A stretch of 64,000 nucleotides of DNA from Diphasiastrum complanatum (GCA_029204225.1 CM055109.1:27666861-27730860); one strand, 5' to 3'. Shown: positions 26,100 to 37,863, counted from the stretch's first letter. Numbers and translations: made by a program. The notes: generated by a model not told the origin, from the sequence alone.

Positions 26100-28268
26100 A
26101 TGGATTCTAATTCTGATTATGAGGTAGAATTTGATAATCAATCTGAATGTGATGCCCAATCATATTGTGATTATCAGTACGAGGGGCAAAATGACGGTAT
26201 TTTAGATCAATATTATCAGTATGGGGAGCACAATGACAATAATTCAGATCAATATGAGCAACACGACTCATATGGACACTGTTTGAGTGATGATGAAAAC
26301 TATTCTAAGCAAAATAAAAACCATGAGCTACACCAGTCAAATCAATCTAATATTGATGGTGGTTTTTATAGTAGTGACAATGATGATGAGTTATATTCAC
26401 GACAATCAAAACATCATCGCAATTCACAAGGTGATGAGCACGCACTGCGGTACATGAGTTCTACGTGCCAACTTGAACAATCATCATCTCATGTGCAACG
26501 TTGCATACATAATCACACAATCAATAATGTCACTCCTCATACCCATTGTGCTTCATCGTTACTATTGTTCAATGGAAAATTGAGCCCTACTGAAGAAGTG
26601 ATGGAAGAACCGCAGGTTTCGAACCAACAAGGAAACATATTAAGTAAACTGTAGGCCACACAAGATCCGATAGTTGGAATGTTGCAGAAAATAAAACAAG
26701 ATCGGCAAGCCGACGAAGTGAAATGGGACAAATTGTTTGCTAGCCTATTTGGTGCACAAGACAAAATTGTGGAAGCTGATCAAAGGTGTAATGAGCCATC
26801 TAAATCGTTCCAACTACTGTCTCCATCACAAAATGTAACACCACCTCAAGATGTCCAGAGAATTGACATGGACAAGGGAAAACAGGTATTACAGAGTCAT
26901 ACTGGATATCTGGTTGGACTTGAAAATAACAGGGAAACGTTGGAACAATGAGCACATCAATCTATAGCAGCCAGAGGTGTGCCAACGAATGTTCATCAAA
27001 ATGTCCAACAAAGAAGTGAAGCTTTAAGAATCCAACATTTTGAGGATGATGAACAATCTGATAGTGGAAGTCAGGACTCAAATCAAGGAGAGCACATTGA
27101 TATTGATTCCAAAGGAACAGTCAACATTGGGAACTTGCTACAATCATGCCTTGGGAATCAAAATGGTAGTGATCAAGAGGAAATGTCTGGTATGGAAGAT
27201 CCAATGCAGGAAACGAATTCAAGTGAATCTCATGATTCTTCGTCAAGATCATTAGAGGATGAGCCAAAAGTGCAATTTGACGAGGAAAAGCAGTTACCAA
27301 TGATGGAAAAGCCTATTCAACAGATGGATCAGCCAACTTCATCAACAGCTCTTGATTCCCCATTGAATTCACGGGAAATGGACAATCAACATTTATGCAG
27401 TGCTATGGAATGTACACAAGATCGGCAACATGAATGTAATTCCCAATTTGAATCGACCCAGAAACTTTCAGTTGCGAATACAATGTCAATGCAAGGACAT
27501 CGCAAATCAGTTGGTGATAATAACGAAGACGATGCGGAGGATTATGAGGAAAATATTTTTGTTTTCAACATTGATCTTCAATTGAGCAATATAAAGGCCA
27601 ATTTAGGCAATGAAGTTGTCAATGAGGCAATTCACTTAAGGACCCCATCTTCCTTGAGATCACAAGAACTATCGCATCACATTCCACCAGAAGATTTGTC
27701 TACAACGACTTGTGAAATGGGATTAATCGACCAAGACGAAACTGATCTATATGAATGTTTTATATTCAGTATAGAGTGCACAACGAAGTGTGATGAAACT
27801 TGTATTATACAAGTTGGGAGTTGTCCTAGCTATGAGATGGGACAAACAATCAAAGATTCATTATATCACAGTTTTCAGTTTGTGGTTCAAAATATTCAAA
27901 ATATCAATATTTTTGAACATGATGATCTAATCTACGAAAGATTTTTCGTAGAGACTTTGAGTGAAAGGGATATCATTACTCTTTGTAAGCATCTCATTCA
28001 CTCAATATTCTTGGAAATGAATGTCCATTCAGAATATCAATTGTTATTTTCAGAGAGGATCCATCCGAACATATTAGTTCCTATATTGAAAATTGATTGT
28101 GCCAATAATTTTCTCATGTGGGATCTTAACAATTCAAATGCAAGATTCATGATTATCGTCAAAGTGTTTGGATTGAACGACAAAGCGACTATCAAACAAC
28201 ATGACAAAATCTTCAGGATAGCACTGCCAGATGCAATGCTAAAACATGATCCTAAGGGAATTGGATAG
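26100..28268 (+). pseudogene. Long unrecognised ORF of element E, one frame with two stops
   Basis: Three consecutive open segments (26100-26654, 26679-26951, 26979-28268) are in the same frame, separated only by TAG (26652-26654) and TGA (26949-26951), giving about 720 codons. The N-terminal 130 residues are rich in Asp, Tyr, Gln, Asn and Ser. A middle part has a short charged segment (KIKQDRQADEVKWDKLFASL). Residues 450-720 look folded, with several Cys (CTTKCDETC) and blocks such as ERDIITLCKHLIHSIFLEMN and WDLNNSNARFMIIVKVFGLN. After the stop at 28268, a different frame stays protein-like to about 28400 (CGDTLCPFRANWLPTS), so a frameshift may have cut the end. No gag, zinc knuckle, protease or polymerase signature is seen. 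It could be a diverged gag, a captured host gene, or an element-specific protein. Confidence 0.6.
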
Positions 28269-28581
28269 AGCATCCAATTTGTTATGATGTCGAGGAAGCA
28301 GACAAAGAAGAATATTGTGGCGATACACTCTGTCCATTCCGTGCAAATTGGTTGCCAACAAGCAATATGGTGCTTCATCAACCTCTTGTTCGACCATGAA
28401 TTTTCCTCCATGAAAACAAGAATTACAATCTAAAACCAACAAAATGACTGCAATTCGACAGCTTTGGATCTGTAATGAGGCAACACATTTTTGGATGACA
28501 CATTCTCAATCATGACTACTTAACCAAGGTGATCAAGCTGATCAAACAAGCATCTTCATTTTTTAGAAAAAAAAATGTTTA

Positions 28582-28593
28582 AATAGGGGGAAG
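28582..28593 (+). promoter_or_regulatory. Polypurine tract of element E
   Basis: AATAGGGGGAAG directly before the 3' LTR. Confidence 0.75.
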
Positions 28594-29110
28594 TGTCATG
28601 TACTTTTAGTACATCAGTGCTTTTCAAGGCAATATAATATCCATTGTAAGCTTTGTAGGCCCAAAAGAAGCTATTAACCTTAAAAACAAGGCGGTTCCCT
28701 CTTTAGGCCCTCCAAAGTAACTAATAAGGATAATAGGCCAACAAGGGCCCAATGTAGTTTAAATAATACTTAAAAAAGACTAACTATCTCTCAAAATAGT
28801 TAAATTTAGTTAAGTAAGAGTATTGTCTATAACTAGGCAAGAGACATCATTTTGTGAATCTTTTGATTCATTTGCAAGTGAGAGCTTCTAGCTTCCTTGT
28901 GAATGTGAGCCATTGGGATCTCCATTGCTAGGTCTCATGTGCCCTATCCACATGAATCAATGCTCATGTACATATCTTGTAATCTTCTTTCCATTGCTTA
29001 TGTGATTCTATGGTGATCTCCATGTTTCTAGCTTTCTATTGATATGCTTTGTACTTTTCTTGCTCTTAGCTTTACTTCCATTGTAATTGCTTGAGATTTA
29101 GCACATGACA
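28594..29110 (+). repeat. 3' LTR of element E
   Basis: 517 bp, TGTCATG to CATGACA, followed by the right target-site copy tccat. Confidence 0.85.
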
Positions 29111-29115
29111 TCCAT

Positions 29116-29836
29116 TGTATAAATCACTTTACCAAGTAACTGTATTGGACAAGCAAAAAGGTGGTGTTTTTCATATTTCTTGTGCTGAAGACTGGTTTGT
29201 CTGCTATTGCTTCTCTGATAAACAAAGCATGACTAGAAACAAAAACCTAAGAATGATGTTCTCAACTAATGGACAGTTTGCAACATGGTTTACAGCTTTT
29301 CATCACCTTGGCAAAATGCAATTATATTTAGGAAAAACTTTTAACAGAATCTTAGATGATAGTTTGAACTTTGATTCCAACAGCCCTTATGACTAGAATA
29401 TGTTCACTTGTTTTGCATGAGATGGAGGCTGCCTTGATCAAACTTTGTGGTCCTATAAAAAGAAAGTCTATAACCTTAGCCAAATTTTGGATATTTATAA
29501 CCAGGTTCAAGAGAAATCACTAATTTGATTGCTGCTGTTTTTCTTACAATATGTTATACAATCAAAAAATATTTGGGATGATATTGCGGATAGTAACTTC
29601 GTCTTTTGACATGATATACTCTCGCCTGAGCTCTTTATACTCATGCAAGGATATTTTGTATCCACGGCTATATCAGAATCATTCGTAACACAACACAAGC
29701 ATCTAGCATATGAAACATGTAAATAGGGTAGCTCAGCTTTAGCCCTATGTTTTTGTTAACAGCAACCAAAAGCAATTTAATATGATACACTTGGCCTTCA
29801 CAGCAGGCCAGAATCTATCCAAGCAGGAGTTTTCAG
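29116..29836. other. 3' flank of the NFU gene
   Basis: Contains the 3' untranslated region of the minus-strand NFU gene at its right end. A 93-codon plus-strand frame (29115-29396) starts in the target-site copy of element E and has no family features. Confidence 0.4.
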
Positions 29837-31302
29837 TTATTGTGAGTCCAATAGAACAACGTTTTGAATATCGGGAAATTTTTCCTTGATAGCAGCCTGA
29901 ATGCCTGTTCCAAGAGGTGCTGGTCCATTGAATTTTACCTCACATTGCCCAATACCAATATCCACAGAAACCGCTTCTACCATGCCACCATAGTTACGAA
30001 TTGCGGGTCTCAACATATCCAGATGGGCATTTATTCCCTGCATTGTCCAATAATTAGATCAGTTTAGGTCCAGCTGCCATAGAGATCAATGTGTATACAG
30101 CATTCTACAGTAAACAAGTACACAACTCTGAACTAGCTAAAAGAAGCTGAAAATTTTACTGCAACTGTTGCCTGCAGCATCTGTGGGTCTATTTGAATGA
30201 CTTCTTTCAAAACTTCTCCAAACTTTTCCTTGAGAACCCTTTCAATGCCCATTTTCATGGTTGACGTTGAACTGGGACATGTGCCACATGCTCCTGCACC
30301 ACGGCATTGACCCAAGCATGTTGAGTTGAAATGCTAGCTTAAACCTCGATACAAAGTCAACATAAAAAAGAACTGCTAACCTAAAAGACCTTTACAGCTA
30401 ATCACAAAAAGTACGATCAAAATGTGTACAACCTTGGGAATACAATATCAGTAAGCCCACCTTAAAGAGATGATATGACATACATGAATACACAGCAATA
30501 TCTTACACTGCAGAACCACACACAAGGAATCTTTTCTCTGAAAGCTGCTACTCATATGATATTCATACTTCTGCAAAAGCAACACGATTTTTGTAGAAGG
30601 CTTGCAATCAATTACTAAGGAGGCAAACAACATCTGCAGCGTACTTATTTCCAAAGAAATAGAGGACTACTTAACGTAGGATCACCTTCTATGGACTGCA
30701 GGTGCTCTAGATGTGGGCATAATTTATGTTCTCAAAAATGATGATAGTTTCTAGTGTTCTACTCAATCCTGAAAACATTGTAGAGTCTACTACTCAAGGT
30801 GCTAAATGTTATGTGTTTGCCAAGCCAGCTTCTGTTCTTGCTATATGGCACTTCTCGTCTATCCAACATTGAGATGCATGTCAACCAGTTCCTGTTTACT
30901 GTAATCGCCATTCATAGTCCTTAATGTATAGTTTGGGATCTCTGTACACCCGCACCCACATTCACTCATTCATATTGCTCCTTTTTTAGTTTCCTGGTCA
31001 ATATAATTAACCAGAGAGTAGTTGCCCAAATTCCTTGTGTGGCTGCTTGGCATGCTAGTCCCTTCAAATAGCTTGGGATCTCAATAGTACTTTAGAACTA
31101 AGTGTTTATCATGACCCTCAGTGATGCCTTCTTGTAGCATTCTTGTTCCATCCGAATAGCTTGTCAGAGTTCACATCATCATTCCTTTGTGGTGCAGCCT
31201 TTGGTTCATCATTCTAATTTTGCAATAACTACTCATTCACCTTATATGCCTATTGGCATGGAAAATACATTGATAAAGCTTCTTCTTCTTCTTCTTTTCT
31301 CT

Positions 31303-31356
<54 letters not shown>

Positions 31357-34300
31357 ATACACACACACACAAGAAACTCGAGAACAAACGGATCAATCAT
31401 ACACATAGAAGGATACTTGAGAGTTGGGTCTTCACAAAGTCTCAATTTACAAAGAGGATCTAGTTACCGAGTATGGGCGATCGGCTATTACACCTGGGGG
31501 GAGGCAAATGAGCTGGTCATATATATCAGCCTGTTGAGGTGAGCTGGCAGACATCGTGAGACATCACATGCCATCCACACATGCAGGATATTGCATGGTG
31601 GATTATCTCATGCACCCACTATAGCAATGACACCTCAAAGGGTGTTGGGACCTGAGCGGGTTTCCCAAGGCACGCTTAAGTCCAACATTCATCCAACCAA
31701 GGTTTGCATAAAAGCCAACCAAGGTTGCAGCAAATCGCGATTCATGGGTAATAGCGATTCACGAATCACAACCCCCCGAATCGTGATCCGCAACTGAGAA
31801 TCGATTTTCAACAAAAAAAAAATTACTTAAATTTGGTTATTCCCACCGGTCTGGTGCTCCAATCTAATACCCATATTGCACACGAACCAGTTGCTTCAAC
31901 AGTCACAGTTTTCAGCCGATTCGAATCCAGCATAAAACATTGTTCCAGCTATAAATCTACCCTGAAATGGGACATATTGTAGCTGAAACTACTGGATTCA
32001 GTTAATAAGTGCCACCTTTTTGACACCATAGTGACTCCTACAGGCACGTATGCTGCAGACATATGAAGGTCGGAGATCACATAATCTAATTGGGCTAGCT
32101 TCGCACGTCCAGGTGAGCATGCTATTGAGAATGATATGCAGTAAGCCCTTTGTCCCACACCAGATTATTTTAGCAGAGTTTGTCAAGCCTCACCTATAGC
32201 TAGACTCTAGACACTATCTTTTGAATGTTAATTATATACAAAGGGTTCTAACATTTGGGAATGATGATATTAGCATTGGCAGTGACAACAGAGGCGGCAG
32301 ATACTCTTGGATAGCACTCACATCCTCTAGAGGCCTTCGTTGACCGGTGATCAACAGATCAAATCTTCATACAGCCAGCTTTTATGGACAACATTTCCTC
32401 AAAATTGATCCTCATAAAGACATTCTTCCACCATGGTACCTTCATATTGGATTGCCACATGCTCTTTGCTTCAAAATAGGGCAATTCAGGGTATCCTCAC
32501 ACCACCTACAACTACAGGTCAGCTGCTTCTAATATATCCCAAAGAGAACCGAATTTGCCAGTTGTGCTCTATTGGAGAAGTAGAGTTGCAAAATCATTTT
32601 CTGTTCAGGTGCCTAGTATACTATGAGATCAGAGGGTGGGATTAATGCTTATTTCCAGATCAGCCAATCACACAGTGATTGACTCTCAGTTCTATTATGG
32701 CATGAGGATCAGCGATATGTCACTTTGATGCTACGAGAGGTGTCCAGGCTAAGGAGATAGCTCTGTTGCCCAATAGATACCACCACTCACCATACACAGT
32801 AGCATATCACCTCTTTCTTTCTTAGAAAAGACCAAGAGCATAGACAGTTTAGTTAGAAGACGAAATAGATATCCCTTTCCAACATCACACACAAAGACGC
32901 ATACCACCCCAGCCATCTGTAGGGTTAACGACGTCCCCATAGAATGTGATAGTCATCCACACATGCTGCAGCTAATTTAATGACAGCATCTAGTGATTGA
33001 GAGTTTCAGTTTTCCTCATAGTTGCGTAGTCAGACCTTTTACATATCAGCTTAGATAATTCAATCGATTAATTTATCTTCATATTCATGTGTTAGCGACA
33101 TATGTCACACTGCACTAGTTTCGAACACACACAACATGTACTTCATCAGTCTTATGTGCCTTTTCGCACCAAAAAGATATTAAAATCTTTCTCTCTCTCA
33201 TTTATTGGGTACCCGAGTCATCTTAAGATTAGATAGTGCATTAAATTCTCACTGAGAAATGTAGCATTTTGCGTGCATAAGGAGGAGCATGCATACCTTG
33301 GAGACGGAGAGATACTACACCATCAGTAGCAGAAACCACCTCCACATTGCCCCCATCTGAAATGAGATAAGGCCTCACTTCATTCAGCACTAAATCCACA
33401 TTCTCACGAGTAAATTCAAAAATTTGTGCCGAGTAGAGTCCTCCATTTTGCTGAGAAGCGGGTTTCTCAAATGGACTGATTACTTGAGAGCTAGGCACCT
33501 TCTCTGATTTGATCTTTTCCAGATTTATTGCTTGCTCCTGATCTTGATTTGCCACTATGACTTCTGGATCTAACCGAATTTTTTCAGGCACAATATCTAG
33601 CGTTTCTCCCATTCCTGGGGTTTCTTTGTTTCCTAGGGTTTCTTTTGACTGTCCATCTATGACACTGCTCCAATCATCGGACTCCATTGCCTTCATAAGC
33701 TTAATCCTCCTTGTTCTTGCATCATCATCTTCCCCCTCGACATCATCGGCCAGATTTTCACCCATTGCTTTCCGCATCTTCAACTTCTTCTCCTCATACT
33801 CACTTCTTTCCTTATCCGACATCACCTTCACCACCGAAGCCCCATCCCCATTCCCCTCCCACATGCTGCTCTCAACAGAATTCCCTGGTGGTACAACAGC
33901 TGATGCTTCCAGCCATCGCTGCTGCTCCTCCTCCAGCCTTGCCCGGGATATCATCGCTGCCTCAGAAAAAACCCTAACCCTAACAGAGGAACACTTCCTC
34001 TTTCCGATTCTGCTCCTGTGAGCCTTCAGGGAAAGAATGACGTTGCGAGAGTAACCGACATACTGCAGCATACCTGTTTCATGATACACCGCATATACAC
34101 CAGCAAATTTCGTCGTCTCTCGGGGAAGAACGTACTCATCCCAGCCCATAATGGACGATCCATCATCCTCCCCGGCTCTTCCAGCAAACCCTAACCCTAG
34201 CCCAGCAGCACCATGCACATCCCCTTCGCCATCGCCATAGAGGAAGCCGTGCAGGCCCTTGTGGCCTTCAGGGACACTTTCATCTGTCACAACGCCTGAC

Positions 34301-34479
34301 AGGGACTGCAGTCTTTCTCTTTGCTGTGAGCTTGCACGCACCAGGAGGGAGGCAGAGCGGTAGGGAAGGGTTAGGAGGGATGAATTGAAGGTGGGTTTTG
34401 GGTGGAGGTGAAGGATGGCGGAGGAGGAGGATCGGGGGAAGAGGGCAGGAATTGCCTGTGCTGCAAAGGCCATCTCCAT
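29837..34479 (-). CDS. NFU: Plastid NFU iron-sulfur scaffold protein with N-terminal GIY-YIG-like domain
   Basis: Three exons on the minus strand: 34479-33297, 30293-30160 and 30037-29837, giving 505 codons. Both introns (33296-30294, phase 1; 30159-30038, phase 0) have GT and AG ends, and the junctions rebuild the conserved NFU sequence. Residues 1-50 are a Ser/Leu/Arg-rich transit peptide ending near LLVRAS. Residues 122-205 resemble the GIY-YIG-like domain of plastid glutaredoxin S16 (GVYAVY at 127, YVG at 140, VVPPGNS). An acidic-basic linker follows. NFU domain 1 (about 357-439) has ISDGGNVEVV and the cluster-binding C397-x-x-C400 in GACGTCPSS. NFU domain 2 (440-505; INAHLDMLRPAIRNYGG) lacks CxxC, as in plant NFU1-3. 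Those proteins assemble 2Fe-2S or 4Fe-4S clusters and pass them to plastid targets such as photosystem I. The start is the ATG before the transit peptide. An antisense LINE sits in intron 1. Confidence 0.88.
31246..31259 (+). repeat. LINE-type 3' hairpin, copy 2 (intron 1 of NFU)
   Basis: ATGCC-TATT-GGCAT, preceded by CTTAT and followed by ACATTGATAAAGC and a pyrimidine tract (31281-31354). It is the tail of a strongly 5'-truncated element; no zinc motif lies upstream of it. Confidence 0.7.
31281..31354. repeat. CTT/CT pyrimidine microsatellite
   Basis: CTT repeats merging into CT repeats, followed by a short CA tract (31359-31370). It forms the tail of LINE copy 2. Confidence 0.9.
32260..33200 (+). 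mobile_element. 5'-truncated LINE inside NFU intron 1, antisense to the gene
   Basis: The plus-strand frames 32347-32645 carry GQFRVSSHHL and, after a frameshift, RICQLCSIGEVELQNHFLFR with CLVYYEIR. This is the same zinc-binding RT tail as the LINE at 1801-1481, where the matching words are FRVSSHQL and RICLLCLLHEIESEEHFIFR. The 3' end lies about 510 bp downstream, with the hairpin at 33156-33169 and a short CT run at 33189-33199. The insertion ends 97 bp before the exon 1 donor and is antisense, so its own signals should not stop NFU transcription. Confidence 0.7.
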
Positions 34480-34545
34480 GTCTGTCTGTGTGTCTCACAG
34501 AATTGTGATCAGCAGCAATAATACATATGATGTTCAAGCCAACCT

Positions 34546-34572
34546 TTGTGTGTGTATGTGTATGTGTATGTG
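34546..34572. repeat. Short GT-rich tract in the NFU 5' leader
   Basis: GTGTGTGTATGTGTATGTG, about 70-95 bp upstream of the NFU start codon. On the gene strand it reads CA-rich. Confidence 0.7.
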
Positions 34573-34647
34573 TTTTATGGAAGGCAGGATACCGATGTGA
34601 GTTCATTTTGTGTTGAGACATGGACCAAGTCCTCTTTGTCTTCATCA

Positions 34648-34745
34648 TAGCGCCATGCGGTGAGTGTACTGTACAGTGTTGAATTAGGGTTTACCCTTCA
34701 TGCAGTGCCATGCGACGAGTGTTGAATTTAGGGTTTACCCTTCAG
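34648..34745 (-). promoter_or_regulatory. Duplicated block with telo-boxes upstream of NFU
   Basis: Two direct copies of GCCATGCGRYGAGTGT...TTAGGGTTTACCCTTCA lie 170-265 bp upstream of the NFU start codon. Each carries AGGGTTTA (34686-34693 and 34730-34737), the reverse of the plant telo-box AAACCCTA. A weaker relative lies at 34765. Telo-boxes are known in plant promoters of translation and growth genes and in Polycomb recruitment. A role here is inference. Confidence 0.45.
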
Positions 34746-34799
34746 GCACTGTTTCGATGGCTTTGTTTAGGGTTGCCCTTTCATGCATTATTTTTTTTG

Positions 34800-36630
34800 T
34801 GAGATTTTTGGTGACGTCCATGGAGGTTGTGTGACTTTCTTTTTGCAGTATTTACTTACATTTTACATACCATGAATAGAAGACGTTGAAGCACCACCAG
34901 TTGAATGGGAAAAATAACAAGTATCATTTATAGTGTGGACACACTTACGCTCACAAAAATTCACAAGTGCTATGAATTGGTCTCTTGAAGAATAAAATAC
35001 GATTTGATCATGTGAGAAACAAGGAGATCTATATAGCATGAGAAGCTTTGACTTCAAATGGTTGAATTTTTTTTATTAAGCAAAAATTGTGTTTTAGAAG
35101 AATTAAAAAAAGTATAAAAAAACCATAACCTACCTTTCAATCAATGTCCTTGATTTCCAAAAGATAAGATATAGATGGAATTTTAGATCTTATATAACCT
35201 ATGCAATTATTTCAACCATCTTCCAAAAAATTTCCACTTCCTTACTGATTTTATACTAGATGAAAATGGTGCTCTGATTATATGCTACTACATTTAGATA
35301 TCTGAACATGTTGAAAACATGTAGAATAATCATGATTCAATCTCAAAAGAGAGAAATTTCCTTATTTATACAACAAAAATCATAATGCTTGTTTTCCATT
35401 TTCACCTTTTTTATCAGTAAGCTTGTTGGTGTTCAATTACATTTACTATGAGTTCCAAGAGTCTTTACAACACAAGATGCATGATTGGTTGAATTTTCAT
35501 CAATCCAACATGTTTTCAAATCACAAGGTGCATCTTGTAATGCTTGTGTTATGATTTTGCAACATGCTTGTTATTTCAATGTCAACCACTTGTTTGGCCT
35601 TGTCAACCAATCATGTTATGTATTCAATTTCATGACATCCTTCATCAAGTCCAAGTATTGTAAACCACAAATTGTTTGTTAAAATATTTTGTTCTTCATA
35701 AGCATTGTGAAAACTCTTGGGCCTTGACTATTTGATAGGTGTTGCTCAACGATGTACTTTCATGGTGGAAAATATATTATAGCCTTGTAGATGTTGATAT
35801 TGTAAGGTTGGATAGGAAATTGTATGATGGCTATACTTAAAGAATTGATATAAAAGCTAGTCACCTTCATGAGTGGATATAAATATACTTTGCTCCATCA
35901 CTTAAGAGAGCTGGGTAGAATATATATTGAAGATATTCTCTACTTATAGATTCTTGATTTAGATTGTAAGTCTTCTTTTTTTTATGGAATATCAAAGTCA
36001 AAATTATCATTGGACTTGTTGATTCAACCTTCTATGATACTCAATTCATTACATATGCAATCAAGTCCAAGAGTTGTAAACTATGCACAAATCACGTTCT
36101 ACCAATACTTGTGCTCCATTAGCACCAATTTCAAACACACACACAAAAAAAAAACAGTTCTTAGTGTTGCAAACTTTAAACAGTTTTGTGAGAGCATGTT
36201 TACCCATAACACACACTCAATAGAACTTATCTTCTTAACTCCTTACAAGTTAGAGATGATCATTATCCAACACGGTTGGTTGCTAGCTTTCTTGCAGCAT
36301 CAGGACACTCTATTGTAGCTTCTTATTGTGCCAAAAAAGATCAACTATAATGTGAGATTAGAGATTTTTGAAGCCAAAACTGTAGCTTCTCTTCCAAAAG
36401 AAATTCATGGATTTTTTTAGCTTTTTCTTGTACTTTTTTTTCACAAGTTTAGACTCCACTAAGGTCACCTTGCTCCATTCTTGCTGCTGGAACTATCAAT
36501 TTGGTGAGGTATTGATTGGATACAGTACAGTTTTCTTTTAGAAACCATCGACATCCTACAAAATTTAGAAATTTTTCAGCTTTCTCAAATTTTCACCGAA
36601 TTGAACTCTATGAATTGCTATGTTAGGGAT
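34800..36630. other. No gene seen
   Basis: AT-rich sequence with short frames only (for example 35485-35682 and 36010-36318), none with recognisable features. Confidence 0.4.
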
Positions 36631-37863
36631 AGTCGCTCATTTTCTCCTTCTCTTGCTTTGTCTGAGGACACCGGTCCTTCAACAATCATAGGCCTGAGTA
36701 AATTGGTGAGTGAGCTATTTCACAATTTATCAATGATAAGGGTGTTATGAAAGTACCTTTGTTAAGTGTTATAGATCAGCCTTTTCTCTCTGTCTATTTG
36801 GATCTAAATTCCTAGACAGTAGTGAGCTTCACCCTGATTTTTCATTTTAGCATCTTTTATCAGATTGATAAAATCATTGAAAAAAAATGTGTCATCAACA
36901 TACAAAGTGATAATGATAAAAGAGTGTTGCACTGACTTGAAGTAGACATTCAAATCGGCAGTGCTTGGAATGTAATTGTGTTGGATGAGGAGTGTGTTGA
37001 TCTTCTGAAACCAAGATCTGGCTTATTGCTTCAAGTCAAGAGTGCCTTATGGAGTTTACATACATGATCATCTTTAACATTGAGAACGTATCCCTCGGGC
37101 TGCATCATGTATATATCTTATTCAATTATTCCATTCAAATAAGCTATATGTACATCAAGTTGACGTACCTCAAGGTTGGATGTAGCATCATATGATAGGA
37201 GTATTCTAATCGAGGAATGCTTGACTATAAGACTAAAAGTATCATTGTAGTTGATGTTTAGGATTTGAGAAAATCCTTGCGCTACTAGTAGAGCTTTCTT
37301 GCGATCGATACTCCCGTCAGTTTTGTTGATCTTAGAGACCCATTTGCAATCAATTAGATTGTTGCTGGTAGACAATTCGACAATTGACCATGTTTGGTTA
37401 TGAATCATAGAGGCATACTCTCTATCCATTGCTTCTCTCCAAAGACCAAAGTTTGACTGGTTGAGTGCTTCATCGACTATGATCGATTCATGAATTAGAT
37501 AGTAGGCAAACTCATCAATATCCCTTGTAGGTTGTGTGCACACTCTGGTTGATCTTCTTGGAGGTGGCGTAGGTTGATTATCATGTCATTGGTTTTCTTT
37601 CTCTAGAGCACCAACATTTTCTTCAAATTCATTGTCATTGTTGGCATGTTTGAACCTAAGATTTGAATTGTCATGTCGATGGCAGGAGTAGTCGATAGTT
37701 TGTCTAGAACTTTTCTCTTGTTTTTCAAGTCGATAAGTTGATCCTTGATAAAGATGACATCCCTGATAAAGAAGATCTTCGAAGTATTGAGATCAGACAA
37801 CTTGTAGGTTTTGTTTGAACGAGCATAACCAATTAATATGGATTTGAGACTATAAAAATCCAA
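36630..37863 (-). pseudogene. Copia B integrase tail and reverse transcriptase
   Basis: The frame 37863-37603 has SILIGYARSNKTYKLSDLN and RDVIFIKDQ (integrase end). The frame 37543-37118 is RT_2 (WREAMDREYASMIHNQTWSI, CKWVSKINKTDGSIDRKKA, VRQLDVHIAYLNGIIE). RT continues with frameshifts through MQPEGYV and LYVDD (36915-36890, catalytic YVDD) to about 36630, where it stops mid-domain. Confidence 0.75.

Larger units (their letters stand above)
23664..29110 (+). mobile_element. Element E: complete LTR retroelement with an unrecognised long ORF and no pol
   Basis: 5' LTR 23664-24198 (535 bp) and 3' LTR 28594-29110 (517 bp) both run TGTCATG to CATGACA and are nearly identical apart from small indels. 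Flanking pentamers tctat (23659-23663) and tccat (29111-29115) form a target-site duplication with one mismatch. A PBS TGGTATTAGAGC lies at 24204-24215 and a polypurine tract (taggggg aag) directly precedes the 3' LTR. The interior has a 1.9-kb leader and one long frame (26100-28268). No protease, RT, RNase H or integrase motif is visible, so it is non-autonomous. LTR similarity suggests a fairly recent insertion. Confidence 0.8.

Noticed and set aside
29115-29396. 93-codon frame just after element E
   Set aside because: Its start codon lies in the target-site copy and neither the sequence nor the neighbours support a gene.
33557-34021. 154-codon plus-strand frame and its neighbours
   Set aside because: Antisense shadow of NFU exon 1; the minus frame has domains, splice sites and a transit peptide.
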